Shown here piece after piece: positions 21,179 through 31,729 of a stretch of 64,000 nt of DNA. The notes under the pieces are model-generated. The model made no database searches, had not been told where the DNA came from, and saw nothing but the letters and a program-made list of their open reading frames with translations. The translations under genes and the position numbers were made by a program. The DNA lies in contig OY759222.1 of the NCBI GenBank assembly GCA_963662175.1, forward strand, positions 1,594,713 to 1,658,712, read 5' to 3'. This DNA is from Aradus depressus. Lineage: Eukaryota > Arthropoda > Insecta > Hemiptera > Aradidae. How positions within the stretch are numbered: position 1 is the first letter of the stretch; each line of letters starts with the position of its first letter.

Positions 21179-21345
21179 ATTCAGATGATCCGGTCGTTTT
21201 CTATCAGTTTTAACAAATATTAAGTCTATAAACCGTTTAAAAGAGAGATATTTGAAGAATGGGATATATGAGGTGAGCTCGACTTTTTTTGAAAAAGACA
21301 TTTTTATTTCGAATTTTGTGTTGGATTCAGATAACCCGGTCGTAA
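21179..21345 (-). repeat. Stray fragment of the block C repeat
   Basis: Antisense match to the unit start of 6735-9215: 'ggattcagatgatccggtcg', 'tcagttttaacaaatatta', 'ctataaaccgttta', then a second 'ggattcagataacccggtcg'. It shows that the block C sequence exists outside the composite element. Confidence 0.75.
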
Positions 21346-22004
21346 ATTAACCAACTTTTCATTTGGATTTTTAAAGAGATGCCATTGTTAATAATTTTAA
21401 ATACTATTAAATTTAGTCCAAAGGTTTTCTAAAGTATCTTTACAGGACCAACAGGGAAAATGAATAGAATATAATTTACTAGAACAAATAGTTTGGGTTT
21501 ATTTTTTTAAATCATCTACATTATAAAATTATAAAACTAATCATTGAAACAAACAAAAAATCAAAGGAAAAAATCTTAAAAACTAAATTTTTAAAATATG
21601 TGTATTATTTTTATACATACAGTATATTACAGATTAAATTCTGAATTTAAATCAATCAGGTAGGATGAACCTGTGAAAAGAAAAGTTGTTTTAAGTCGTT
21701 GGAGTAAGTTCGGGCAGATTCGGGTTACGTTACCTCCACGGATGAAATGCAACATTTGTGTTGGCATCGTCTCCATACAGCTAAGGAAGGTACCCTCTGG
21801 GTGAGAACGTACACAGCTGTCTCATTGTTCTGATAATGTACATATCAATTAGCCGGAGACTACCATTTCCGTTATCAAAGTTGTGTTTATCTATGATAGG
21901 ATCTCGATTATCCGACAGGACAAAGGATCTCGGGTAATAGACAAAGAAAATGAAAATGTCTGCCTTTTTTTTCTTACCTCTTGGATCACTCTAATATAAT
22001 CACA
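21346..22004. other. Unassigned
   Basis: AT-rich, no open frame or repeat family that I can support. Confidence 0.5.
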
Positions 22005-22760
22005 CAGATTTTTCCATTTTTGAAATCAGGGGATCGGAAAACATGAAATTCCGGTGAAAAATCAACATTGAATTTCGGTGCTAACTTAACTTAACTTAAC
22101 TTGCCCTATACTTGGTATAGCTAGCGAAGTAAGAAGCTTGTTTAGGAAGTGGGGCTCTGTAGAGATGTAACGCAACTTTCTGAAACTATTCAGCCTTCTT
22201 CAGGTGCTAGACTGGATGTTTGTGAGAGGTGTCTTGTTGACTTCCTGTCCCTCCTACCTGTCCCTCCTACCTGTCCCTATTCATACGTCAATTATCAATT
22301 AACTTTTCGCTTCCCCTACGAAACCAGTCGACCATTTGCGATAATATTCAACAATTGACTTACACAGAGGCTCCTTAATCCTCATACTGTCGATAAATGT
22401 TGTGTCCATAAATTCATTTTATCGGGGGTTATCGTGTTCACAGACTCGCAGAGAGACAGACATTTGTTTTTCATTTAAAATATGAATATATATGAATTTA
22501 AAATATGGACAATATGAATTTCCATTGGAAACTACGCATACAGTTTTTGACTGATTACAGAACTTCCCCTATACTTCGTATAGCTGGAGAAGTGAAGTGT
22601 ATGAAACACAAAATGTTTCTTACACAATAGATCCAAGTATACGGGAAGTTATGTAATCTGTCAAGAAATTCTATGTTGAATTTTGTCGAAATTTATATTT
22701 TCCGACCCCCTTTCCAAAAATGAAATCTACTGATGTCTGCCTTCATGTGCTTTAGAGAAT
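22005..22760. repeat. Cluster of three R1 pieces
   Basis: 22005-22130 antisense 5' module ending 'gccctatacttggtatagct', with a short CTTAA run. 22290-22600 antisense, including 'atattcaacaattgacttac' and a clear 5' end 'cccctatacttcgtatagct'. 22615-22760 sense 5' module. The two outward-facing 5' modules suggest separate insertions or recombination. Confidence 0.6.
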
Positions 22761-23157
22761 TCTCTTTCAGCTTACGATACCCCGTGTATCCTATTTCGGA
22801 ACATTGGCCAGCTTTAAGGGAACTAAAGAAACTATAGTACCTATAAACATTTTTATGAAAAAATTGAAAAGTTACTCAAGAATCAAAATTTTGAAATCTT
22901 TAAGAAAATCAACTTTGAAGAAAAGGTTCTTGTAAAATAGATAAAATTCTAGAGTCTGGAATTGAGCCCAAGTTGGCTTCTATGGCCGCGCCGGCCTCAC
23001 AGTACCTTCCTTTAAAAATAATATAAACATTAATTTCTCTGTTTCAGGTGAGTATCTCAAATATTCCTTCAAAATTCCGTGAGTACTAAAATGTAATAAT
23101 TATTAGTGGGAATCAAGTTAACATTTGGAACATTTATTCCAATAATGTTTATTCCTA
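22761..23157. other. Unassigned
   Basis: No gene recognised. Confidence 0.5.
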
Positions 23158-23400
23158 TCTGATAGTAAGATGTTGTGGGACCAGATTTCAGATAGAAATA
23201 AAATATGTTGTCTTCCCACTGATTTATTTACGACCAGAACTGATTGTCAACTAACTACGTCATCATTCGTACAGGACTCCACAATGTGAGTTGCCACTGT
23301 TGATGACGCAGTTGTATTGAAATTGAGAAAACAACGTATTTTCTTTCTATGAGTTAGCATTATTAATGTCGCTTGTAAAAGTGGACATGAAGACTGATCG
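23158..23400 (-). repeat. Fold-back family F, degenerate copy
   Basis: Contains 'agaaataaaatatgttgtct' + 'tcccactg', 'gaccagaact' and the opposing arm 'gatgacgcagttgtattgaa' ... 'acaacgtattttctttctat', the layout of the better copy at 32375-32611. The leading 'gtaagatgttgtgggacca' is the reverse complement of sequence just outside that copy. Confidence 0.65.
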
Positions 23401-23760
23401 AATTTCAAGCCAGGTCTCGCCTATGCGTTAGCGTCCAACGAATAGTAACATGTAGACAATCTTTCTAAGATTGAATCGTTATATGCAACTAGCTGCATCC
23501 AGTCTCAGCGCATATTTAATATTTTCAGCGTTTTCAGAGTTTAAAAGCTACAATTTCAGATTACCCTTATTGTGGAAATTAAATTATTTGAAATATAAAA
23601 ACAGAAATTGTATAACAGAATGCGAGGGCGTGAGGAAGCATTTGGCAGGCTAGCCATGAGTTTGAGATGCCTGCTATAGGCTTATCGTTAAGGTAGGTAC
23701 TCTATAAAACATGTTTATAGCAGGTAGGAGGCCAATATGGTAGGAAACTGGTTGTTTAGG
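23401..23760. other. Unassigned
   Basis: No gene or family recognised. A 60-codon open frame (23471-23653) lacks an ATG and supporting features. Confidence 0.5.
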
Positions 23761-24095
23761 GGTCTTGTCACCTAGTGATTCGGATATCACAGTGATAAGA
23801 CATCACAGGAGGCTAGTATGTAGGGAGCTGACAAGTGTAGGGGGGCTGGTGCCACCAAGTGATATGGATATCACAGTGATAAGACATCACAGGAGGCTAG
23901 TATGTAGGGAGCTGTCAAGTGTAGGGGGTCTGGTGCCACCAAGTGATATGGATATCACAGTGAGACATCACAGGAGGCTAGTATGTAGGGAGCTGACAAG
24001 TGTAGGGGGGCTGGTGCCACCAAGTGATATGGATATCACAGTGATAAGACATCACATGAGGCTAGTATGTAGGAACTCTGGTTTGACCTAATGAT
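23761..24095 (+). repeat. 84-bp tandem repeat, four copies, frame-preserving
   Basis: Units begin near 23783, 23867, 23951 and 24032 ('gatatcacagtgataagaca'). The period is 84, and 81 once, because 'taa' is missing in the third unit. All lengths are multiples of three, so a + strand frame of 108 codons stays open with the period HHRRLVCRELTSVGGLVPPS. No ATG precedes it, so I treat it as a minisatellite with an accidental frame. Confidence 0.85.
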
Positions 24096-24824
24096 ATAGA
24101 TTTCAATGTAATATTACATATGAGCCAATATGAGCTGGCTAGAGTAAGGAATACTGTGCCTCACAGTGATGTGGATATCACAGTGATGACGTCTCAGCAC
24201 GTGGAGCCAATCAGGCAAATGATAACAGTATAATACTGGTTAGCTGATTGGTCCTTTGTGAATCAGTGGGATGTGATTCAGCCTTTAATGGACGACTAGA
24301 GGGCATGTATGAGTGTTTAGCATCTATTTTCCAAAACTCAAATACTTATTTCTAGGCATTCATTCAAATAAAGAAAGCGCCCTTGCATATGTCTAGAAAT
24401 GTTTTCCAATTGTATTTTTCTGGTGCATCACCTATATTTTACGCCATGATTTCAGTTAATAATTTATGAGATATATTATATATACTGTATTTCAAAACGT
24501 TATTAAATATGTATTAACGAATACATGGAGGCAATGTTCGCCTACGGAACCCTCCAGTATGTGACCTCATCACCCAACTCCGTAATAATTTTTGTTATTA
24601 AGGGATGGGTACTGGTCCTTTCTTCGCCTCTCAGAAGACGATGATATCTGTTATTCTTGTGAATGCAGACAGATGTTGAAGATGTGTTATGGACACGAAC
24701 TGCCCTCAAGGTCCGGCATTAAGACCAGCATCATTCATCTCTTGTAGTCTCCCCAATCTACGTACATATTCATGATATCGTTCCGATATCGATAGTTGCT
24801 ACAATGGATAGTGCTTATGGTGTT
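24096..24824. other. Unassigned
   Basis: One extra partial match to the 84-bp repeat lies near 24160-24190 (cacagtgatgtggatatcac). Otherwise nothing recognised. Confidence 0.5.
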
Positions 24825-25095
24825 TTGAATTTACATATGAAATTTCGTATCAATAAATTCATTACAACGATAGTTATAGTTTTTTTTGTTAAGCCCCCCC
24901 CCCCCCACCCTAATTCTCTTTAGCGGATTTGGCTAAAAATCAATAGGTGTTGTTCTTATAGGCTTCTGGATACACATATAAAAATTCATTATATCGGGAG
25001 TTATCGAGATGACAGAGGGACAGTGACAGTGAGGGGTCGGAAAACACGAAATTCCGGTAGAGTTTCAAACCGATTACATAACTTCATATATACCT
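24825..25095 (-). repeat. R1 family copy
   Basis: Antisense core (ggcaaaaatcaatagg-like segment at 24930, 'cttctggatacacatataaa') and 5' module (gaaattccggtagagtttca). A poly-C tract lies at 24893-24906. Confidence 0.65.
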
Positions 25096-25137
25096 GAATA
25101 AGTAAAAATAATAATTATAAATCACACAGAATGAAAA

Positions 25138-25276
25138 CGGGAGCCATGATGGCCGTGCGAGCTAGAGCTTAGGGTTTGGTCACATGGTCGACCAAACGGT
25201 CTCACCTTGGATGCGGGTTCGAATCGTAGAGATCTGGCGAATATGCATCGTTCATAAGGCTAAATAAAAAAAATTT
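25138..25276 (+). mobile_element. SINE-B, internally shortened copy
   Basis: Head 'gggagccatgatggccgtgc', a near-B-box 'gcgggttcgaatcg', then a jump to the 3' end 'gaatatgcatcgttcataag'. The middle of the body is missing relative to 17741-17975. Confidence 0.7.
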
Positions 25277-25280
25277 TAAA

Positions 25281-25611
25281 GGTTAGGTTAGGTTTTATGA
25301 CTCATGCCCGGGCTTTAACTACGAGGTCATATCGCCTACTACCAGAGCGCTCTTTCGTCACTCTGGTGGACATGAGCCCGACTCTACTGTGGGAGTCCTA
25401 AATTTTGCCTACCCTAAATTTTTATTCACCTAGGGTAGGGGTCTTTAACGAGTACCTGACATCGTACATGCTCGGGACCATCCGAAGGACGGCGTGCTTA
25501 AGTTTATTTTACCTCCCAGATAAAATAAACTAAGGACCTCGGTCGGGTTTCGAACCCACGTTCTTGAGCTCAGAAGTCAAGCACGCATACCACTGAGCTA
25601 CCGGCGCCCTC
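25281..25611 (-). mobile_element. SINE-A, nearly full length
   Basis: Antisense, from a GGTTAGGTTAGG tail to 'ctaccggcgccctc'. It lacks about 11 bases around 'accatcgcttaacgtccc'. The flanks are A-rich on both sides, so a target duplication cannot be read. Confidence 0.88.
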
Positions 25612-25652
25612 AAAAAAAAAAAAAAAAAAAAAATTAAATAAAGAAAAACAGT

Positions 25653-25666
25653 GTTGCCATGGCAAC
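25653..25666. promoter_or_regulatory. Perfect X-box (RFX-site) palindrome
   Basis: GTTGCCATGGCAAC, a perfect palindromic match to the X-box bound by RFX factors at cilia genes in animals. No gene start is visible nearby, so function is unproven. Confidence 0.3.
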
Positions 25667-25999
25667 TTTACCAACTGACCAACTTTATTCATTTGTTTTT
25701 CTTTTCTCCCTCCTATTTATTAATATGCAACGATAGTTTGGTACATCAACCTGCATCTGTGGTGATATGTGAAGGTGTGGTGGCGTAGTTGAGGGGGGCA
25801 ACCCAGTGATAGATCCTAGCAACCAAAATGTAATTTAATTATTCGACACTTACCTTGTCACAAAAGAAAAAGAACTGGAAGACTATTTCGATGCATAGAA
25901 GGTAAGGTTATTTATTGTTAAAAGAATACAATTATTGATGCAGGGCGGAGGCACGGAACTTTCCCATAGACTTGTTTCAGGTCAACTATAGCCAAAGAT
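25667..25999. other. Unassigned
   Basis: Includes 'ggtggcgtagttgagggggg' near 25780, reminiscent of hAT-MITE interior sequence around 56.5 kb. No gene seen. Confidence 0.4.
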
Positions 26000-26013
26000 A
26001 TTATACCATATTG

Positions 26014-26362
26014 GTTTGGTTGGTTTGGTTTTATGACTCATGCCCGGGCATTAACTACAAGGTCATATCGCCTACTACCAGAGCGCTCTTTCGTCACTCT
26101 GGTGGACATGAGCCCGACTCTACTGTGGGAGTCCTAAATTTTGCCTACCCTAAATTTTTATTCATCTAGGGTAGGGGTCTTTAACGAGTACCTGACATCG
26201 TACAGGCTCGGGACCATCGCTTAACGTCCCATCCGAAGGACGGCGTGCTTAAGTTTATTTTACCTCCCAGATAAAATAAACTAAGGGCCTCGGTCGGGCT
26301 ACGAACCCACGACCTTGAGCTCAGAAGTCAAGCACGCTTACCACTGAGCTACCGGCGCCCTC
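26014..26362 (-). mobile_element. SINE-A, full length, 14-bp target duplication
   Basis: Antisense copy, flanked by ATTATACCATATTG (26000-26013 and 26363-26376). The tail is GGTTTGGTTGGTTTGG instead of GGTTAGG, a mutated version of the telomere-like tail. Confidence 0.92.
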
Positions 26363-26429
26363 ATTATACCATATTGAAAATTAATCGAAAAAAAATTGAG
26401 AAAAAAAAATTGAGTAGGTACTTCCAAAG

Positions 26430-26525
26430 TAGAGTGGGGCTCAATTCACCAGAGTGATGAAAGAGCTCTTTGGTAGTAGGCGATATGACCTCGTAGTTAA
26501 AGCCCGGGCATGAGTCAAAATAACT
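26430..26525 (+). mobile_element. SINE-A 3' fragment
   Basis: Only the last ~95 bases: 'gtagagtggggctcaattca', 'ggtagtaggcgatatgacct', 'gcccgggcatgagtc'. It lies 60 bases from, and opposite to, the preceding SINE-A. Confidence 0.8.
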
Positions 26526-26990
26526 ACTTGAATTGTCCAGTTTGAGTATTTTTGTAATAAAGAAGTTACTTTTATCATCTTTCCAGGAATTTAGATACTT
26601 TTAGAATAAATCAGCCGCCATAATTAACCATGCATCACATTACTTTTGGCATAGATCGAAATGTGACTAATTTCCCCAAAATTCTATCATTATAGGTTAA
26701 TTCAGTTGCAACACTAAATTTCCTACCAGTCTCCATACATTTACCATAAACCAATCAGAATTTGGGATTTGATATATTTGACTAAAATCAAAAGAGCTGC
26801 CGTGTGTTGGTAGAAGAAACCCTTTGGTGATGTCATATCCATGAAACTTCAATTTGTGGCTGAAACAACAGATGGGAGGCGACCTAGCGCTGGTTTTTAG
26901 AAACATTTATAAGGAAATAAGGATTTAAAATTGAAAATCACAAACTGTCACAAAGTTCGAACCGCTCCCGCCAGGTGCTATAAACTACCT
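26526..26990. other. Unassigned; 69-codon antisense frame
   Basis: The minus strand is open with an ATG from 26906 to 26697 (contains HGYDITKGFLLPTHGSSFDF). The composition is protein-like but I do not recognise it. A fossil exon or chance. Confidence 0.2.
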
Positions 26991-27064
26991 ATTATATGTT
27001 TTTGTGACCTATCCTATTACCATGTTATGGTTTAACGGAAATAAATTTATAATTATAATTATGG
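26991..27064 (+). mobile_element. Probable LINE 3' end
   Basis: 'gacctatcctattaccatgt' then 'tggtttaacggaaataaatt' and an AT-rich tail. The same sequence occurs in reverse at 49250-49330 with an (AAT)n tail. A shared 3' end with a simple-repeat tail is typical of 5'-truncated non-LTR retrotransposons. Confidence 0.5.
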
Positions 27065-27429
27065 GGCTTTGGTCCCACATATAAAATTTCGTGTCGAAAC
27101 ATACCCGAGTCATCTGCTGGATTTCTTGTAGTGATGGTGATATAATTATTTTTGAGATAATGCAAGAAGATTGAAATTTCTGTTTTTCAATCTTTTCTAA
27201 TCAGAGTGGACTGAACAGTGTAAAGAGAGGCGTAAATTGATTTCTTTGGAAAATTGAACATTATCTGGGAAGAATAGCGAGTTTTCCATCGGATGCCCCC
27301 AGAAGGGCACTAAATTCATCAGCATTGTTCTTCAATCCGATAGCGAACAATACCTCACATGATATACGGATAATCGCTACACTCCATAAAATATTATCTA
27401 ATATTTGATATATTTCATTAAACCAAGGG
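27065..27429. other. Unassigned
   Basis: Short R1-like phrase at 27080 (catataaaatttcgtgtcga). Otherwise nothing recognised. Confidence 0.4.
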
Positions 27430-29249
27430 TCCCCAGAGGGTAGCTCGGACAGAGGGTAGCGTACTTGTCTACTGAGCTCACGATCCCCAGAGGGTAGCGT
27501 ACTTGTCTACTGAGCTCACGATCCCCAGAGGGTAGCTCGGATAGAGGGTAGCAGCATACTTGTCTACTGAGCTCACGATCCCCAGAGGGTAGCTCGGACA
27601 GAGGGTAGCATACTTGTCTACTGAGCTCACGATCCCCAGAGGGTAGCGTACTTGTCTACTGAGCTCACGATCCCCAGAGGGTAGCTCGGACAGAGGGTAG
27701 CAGCATACTTGTCTACTGAGCTCACGATCCCCAGAGCGTAGCTCGGACAGAGGGTAGCATACTTGTCTACTGAGGTCACGATCCCCAGAGGGTAGCTCGG
27801 ACAGAGGTTAGCATACTTGTCTACTGAGCTCACGATCCCCAGAGGGTAGCATACTTGTCTACTGAGCTCACGATCCCCAGAGGGTAGCAGCATACTTGTC
27901 TACTGAGCTCACGATCCCCAGAGGGTAGCGTACTCGTGTACTGAGCTCACGATCCCCAGAGGGTAGCTCGGACAGAGGGTAGCAGCATACTTGTCTACTG
28001 AGCTCACGATCCCCAGAGGGTAGCAGCATACTTGTCTACTGAGCTCACGATCCCCAGAGGGTAGCGTACTCGTGTACTGAGCTCACGATCCCCAGAGGGT
28101 AGCTCGGACAGAGGGTAGCAGCATACTTGTCTACTGAGCTCACGATCCCCAGAGGGTAGCAGCATACTTGTCTACTGAGCTCACGATCCCCAGAGGGTAG
28201 CGTACTCGTGTACTGAGCTCACGATCCCCAGAGAGTAGCTCGGACAGAGGGTAGCAGCATACTTGTCTACTGAGCTCACGATCCCCAGAGGGTAGCTCGG
28301 ACAGAGGGTAGCATACTTGTCTACTGAGGTCACGATCCCCAGAGGGTAGCTCGGACAGAGGGTAGCATACTTGTCTACTGAGCTCACGATCCCCAGAGGG
28401 TAGCATACTTGTCTACTGAGCTCACGATCCCCAGAGGGTAGCTCGGACAGAGGGTAGCAGCATACTTGTCTACTGAGCTCACGATCCCCAGAGGGTAGCT
28501 CGGACAGAGGGTAGCATACTTGTCTACTGAGGTCACGATCCCCAGAGGGTAGCTCGGACAGAGGTTAGCATACTTGTCTACTGAGCTCACGATCCCCAGA
28601 GGGTAGCATACTTGTCTACTGAGCTCACGATCCCCAGAGGGTAGCAGCATACTTGTCTAATGAGCTCACGATCCCCAGAGGGTAGCGTACTCGTGTACTG
28701 ACCTCACGATCCCCAGAGGGTAGCTCGGACAGAGGGTAGCAGCATACTTGTCTACTGAGCTCACGATCCCCAGAGGGTAGCAGCATACTTGTCTACTGAG
28801 CTCACGATCCCCAGAGGGTAGCGTACTCGTGTACTGAGCTCACGATCCCCAGAGGGTAGCTCGGACAGAGGGTAGCATACTTGTCTACTGAGGTCACGAT
28901 CCCCAGAGGGTAGCTCGGACAGAGGGTAGCATACTTGTCTACTGAGCTCACGATCCCCAGAGGGTAGCATACTTGTCTACTGAGCTCACGATCCCCAGAG
29001 GGTAGCTCGGACAGAGGGTAGCAGCATACTTGTCTACTGAGCTCACGATCCCCAGAGGGTAGCTCGGACAGAGGGTAGCATACTTGTCTACTGAGGTCAC
29101 GATCCCCAGAGGGTAGCTCGGACAGAGGTTAGCATACTTGTCTACTGAGCTCACGATCCCCAGAGGGTAGCATACTTGTCTACTGAGCTCACGATCCCCA
29201 GAGGGTAGCTCGGACAGAGGGTAGCATACTTGTCTACTGAGCTCACGAT
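27430..29249 (+). repeat. Tandem array derived from the SINE-A tRNA head
   Basis: Unit of 54 bp, with 38- and 57-bp variants: GATCCCCAGAGGGTAGCTCG + GACAGAGGGTAGCATACTTG + TCTACTGAGCTCAC. It aligns with the SINE-A head (GGTAGCTCAGTGGTATGCGT + GCTTGACTTCTGAGCTCAAG + ATC), so most units keep an A-box-like GGTAGCTC while the B box is absent. Blocks of several units repeat, for example an identical 88-codon frame at 27627-27893 and 28384-28650, so there is higher-order structure of about 757 bp. Open frames on the minus strand follow from 54- and 57-base units. Confidence 0.9.
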
Positions 29250-29476
29250 CCTTCGGATGGACACTAAGCGATGGTGAATCAGGTACTAGTAAATAAACCA
29301 GGGTAGTCAAAATTAATTTGAAGAATATTGCCAGGGATTCAATTTTATTTTGTGTCCATAACACCTTCATAGCCTATTTTTTTAAAACATCTTTTTGAAA
29401 TATATTTTATGTATTGAATGAATTATTAAAATTTCATTTTAAAATTTAGATAAAGCCCGGGCATGAGTCACAAAAT
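29250..29476 (+). mobile_element. SINE-A body continuing from the array, interrupted
   Basis: The last array unit runs directly into SINE-A body sequence (ccttcggatggacactaagc, 'gatggtgaatcaggtactag'). About 135 unrelated AT-rich bases follow, then the SINE-A end (gataaagcccgggcatgagt + cac). Array plus body read as one SINE whose head was amplified. Confidence 0.75.
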
Positions 29477-29639
29477 AATGTAGTAAATGGAGGGAAATAT
29501 AAGAAATTCGTGGCTTAGACAATTTTTTTTTTTTTTTGTGGCCTTAAGAGTGTGGCCATAAAATATTGGTGCGGTATTGCAGAGCGGAGGTTTAGTTGAT
29601 TAATTCACACTTTTTGAAGAATTCCAAAGGAACCAAAAT

Positions 29640-29745
29640 ACTAAATCGCTTTCACACAAATCGGCCCTTGTCCGGGTATCGCAAGTAAACAGCTAAAGTT
29701 ATATAACGCAATGTTACTACCAGGCAACGCCGGGTAACACGCTAG
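29640..29745 (+). mobile_element. Helitron 3' end
   Basis: Hairpin CCAGGCAACGCCGGG, then TAACACG and CTAG ending at 29745, followed by T. This is the same terminal design as 14671-14699. No matching 5' end is evident upstream, so the element is truncated or very diverged. Confidence 0.65.
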
Positions 29746-30042
29746 TTCTCAACAAACTTGGATGTATTGAATGAATTATCAAAAAAAAACCTTTGGATTG
29801 GACTGGTCATTCAAAGGATTATCGTTAACCAACTCCAGCTGAAAAAATATCAAAAATATATTGAGGATATAGGGCATCCATTGGGGGCGTCCAGGGGGAG
29901 ACAGCTTAGAGCGATCCCAGCGGACACTAATGACATGTTCTCAAGCCTCAAAAGGAAGCTCCTAAAGGGGCTTAGGGATGTTTTTAGAACCACTGAGGTC
30001 AAGAAGGCTTTCAAAACAGTTAAACATTTCAAAATAAAATAA
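29746..30042 (+). pseudogene. C-terminal part of an unidentified basic protein, cut by a Helitron
   Basis: The frame is open from the first base after the Helitron terminus (the upstream in-frame stop is the TAG of the Helitron's own CTAG) to a TAA at 30040-30042. This gives about 98 residues without a proper ATG at the left edge. The peptide is lysine/arginine rich, has a central GHPLGASRGRQLRAIPADTN and ends in a basic, probably helical tail (SLKRKLLKGLRDVF, then KKAFKTVKHFKIK). The only internal ATG, near the DTNDMFSS part, would give a much shorter protein. I infer that the upstream coding part was lost or displaced by the Helitron. The lack of repeats and the plausible composition make it the best protein-like frame here. 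Family unknown; it could be a host exon or part of an endogenous mobile or viral element. Confidence 0.45.
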
Positions 30043-30169
30043 TTAAAAGAAAAAAATGGGGAAATAAATTTTAAAAAATCCTTGTGAATAATCAACCAGT
30101 TTTTTTTTTTTTTTTAATATTACTTTCATTTTTGCCACAATGCAATATAAAGAAGTCGTCAACATACTT

Positions 30170-30710
30170 CCGCTTCTAAATCCTCATAGGTATTCAATTT
30201 TGTGTCGATAAATTCATTGGATCGGCAGTTATAAGATTCATTGGATTTGCAGATATAAGTTGCATTGGATCGGCAGTTATAAGATTCATTGGATTTGCAG
30301 TTATAAGTTGCATTGAATCGGTAGTATTAAGGTTTTTGAGTTGAGCTACCTTTCTGCCGATTCTGCTGAAAATTAATAAGTGTAGTTTGTATAGTGCTTT
30401 GAAATTATATATGAAGTGTCGATATAATCATTCTATCGGAAGTTAACTCCCAATAGAATGAACATATCGAAACAAAAATTTTTATGTGAATCCAAGACGG
30501 AATGAGGTCGATACCTATTCATTTCCATCAAAATCGATCGAAAGGAAAGGTGGATCGGAGGAGGGGGCTCAACTCCAAAATGTATCTACATAAAATTTTG
30601 ACACTTGATTTTCAACCAAATCTGTAGATCCTTTTCAGAGGGAGAGCATAAACTTAGATGATTGAATTCGCGTTGGGGAAGTACATTTCCAGGTGATTCA
30701 CCGACCACGT
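30170..30710. repeat. R1 pieces, antisense then sense
   Basis: 30170-30350 antisense core with a short local expansion of 'ttggatcggcagttataaga'-type phrases (about four units of ~28 bases). 30425-30710 sense, ending with a good 3' module 'ggggaagtacatttccaggt' and 'gattcaccgaccacg'. Confidence 0.65.
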
Positions 30711-31147
30711 CTTTGGTTTCTTCTCACTTTATTCTTTATAAATCCCCAATTTAATTCCTAAATGTTATATTTCCCTTGACTTGAAGAGCGCTCTGTTGGT
30801 CAGCCATTTATCCAGGCCACACACTGGAAGGATGACATTATCCACTTGGGTGGCTATCACAAGCCTGCCTATCTAACAGAATATACTCTTTAACTTTAAT
30901 ACACTTTCAGGGCCGTTTTCTTGAAATTACAATAAATATTACAGGCAAAACAAACATTGAAGGGTTCCATAAGTTTCGTTTTTGACTAGTGTGTTTTTTA
31001 TGATTTTAGAGATATATAATATTTTTTTATAATATTGTATCACCCCACACTACCAACCTAACCTACAACGTAGAACTACGTCAAGTGTCGCTATTTCCTG
31101 GCACTATCTAAGTCATTAAAGTATTCAGTGAAGGACAGTTGAAGTAT
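30711..31147. other. Unassigned
   Basis: No gene or family recognised. Confidence 0.5.
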
Positions 31148-31729
31148 TGCCCCCCCATGGCCAGAGCAAAAAACCAAGACAAAAATTAAATAAACTAAAA
31201 AAATAGTTTTTATTAAAAATGGATTGCTTGCAAGTTACCAATAGGATCTTCAAACTTCCCGTGCGTGTGATTCCTAAATCAGCAATCAGCTGTTACATAA
31301 ATGTACATGTACAAAACAAGTCATATTACATTTATTTAGATATACATGAATTCGATCATTTCATTTCCTCGCTCAAAATCTTCATTTATATTATACTTTA
31401 TACTCTTGAAGCTGATATTACATGCGCACTAAAAATGCAAAGCGCAGCAGCATCAAATGCATGCTATTGGCTGTGAGTCATTTTATTCTAAAAGCACAGA
31501 AACCACAGCGTGCAATTTCTGCTGCTGCGCTTTGCATTTTTGCTGCTCATGTAAAGTCAACTTAAGTATTACAGTCAGTGGTTACCTCAGGGGAAGCTTC
31601 TAGAGGTCCGAGTCTCCCAAATTAATAACAAAAAGTCTGCAGCGCTAACCACGGAAACTGCGGGCTGTGCCCCCGGCAGTCTATACCCCCCACCCCTGTA
31701 GCCTATCTTACCGCCCCTGGTTAGCACTA
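31148..31729 (-). mobile_element. hAT-type MITE, interrupted copy
   Basis: 31148-31200 and 31565-31729 are the reverse complement of parts of the intact MITE at 57007-57448 (gaagcttctagaggtccgag, 'gcagcgctaaccacggaaac', 'gggctgtgcccccgg'). About 360 bases, including the inverted repeat at 31419, separate the halves. The termini are eroded. Confidence 0.6.
31419..31556. repeat. Inverted repeat, ~35-bp arms
   Basis: 'ttacatg', 'aaaaatgcaaagcgcagcag' on the left and its reverse complement (ctgctgcgctttgcattttt) on the right, with ~65 bases between. Probably a small fold-back MITE nested in the hAT MITE. Confidence 0.7.

Noticed and set aside
24890..24907. Long C or G homopolymers (also 17013, 39793, 61681) as signals
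   Set aside because: Probably simple-sequence growth or base-calling uncertainty, with no consistent context apart from R1 cores.
27627..29370. Repeated 88-140-codon antisense frames as repeat proteins
   Set aside because: They follow from 54- and 57-base units. Wherever a 38-base unit intervenes the frame is lost.
29850..30095. 81-codon antisense frame opposite the orphan basic protein
   Set aside because: The + strand frame has the better composition and is bounded by the Helitron end and a stop. The antisense frame looks like its shadow.
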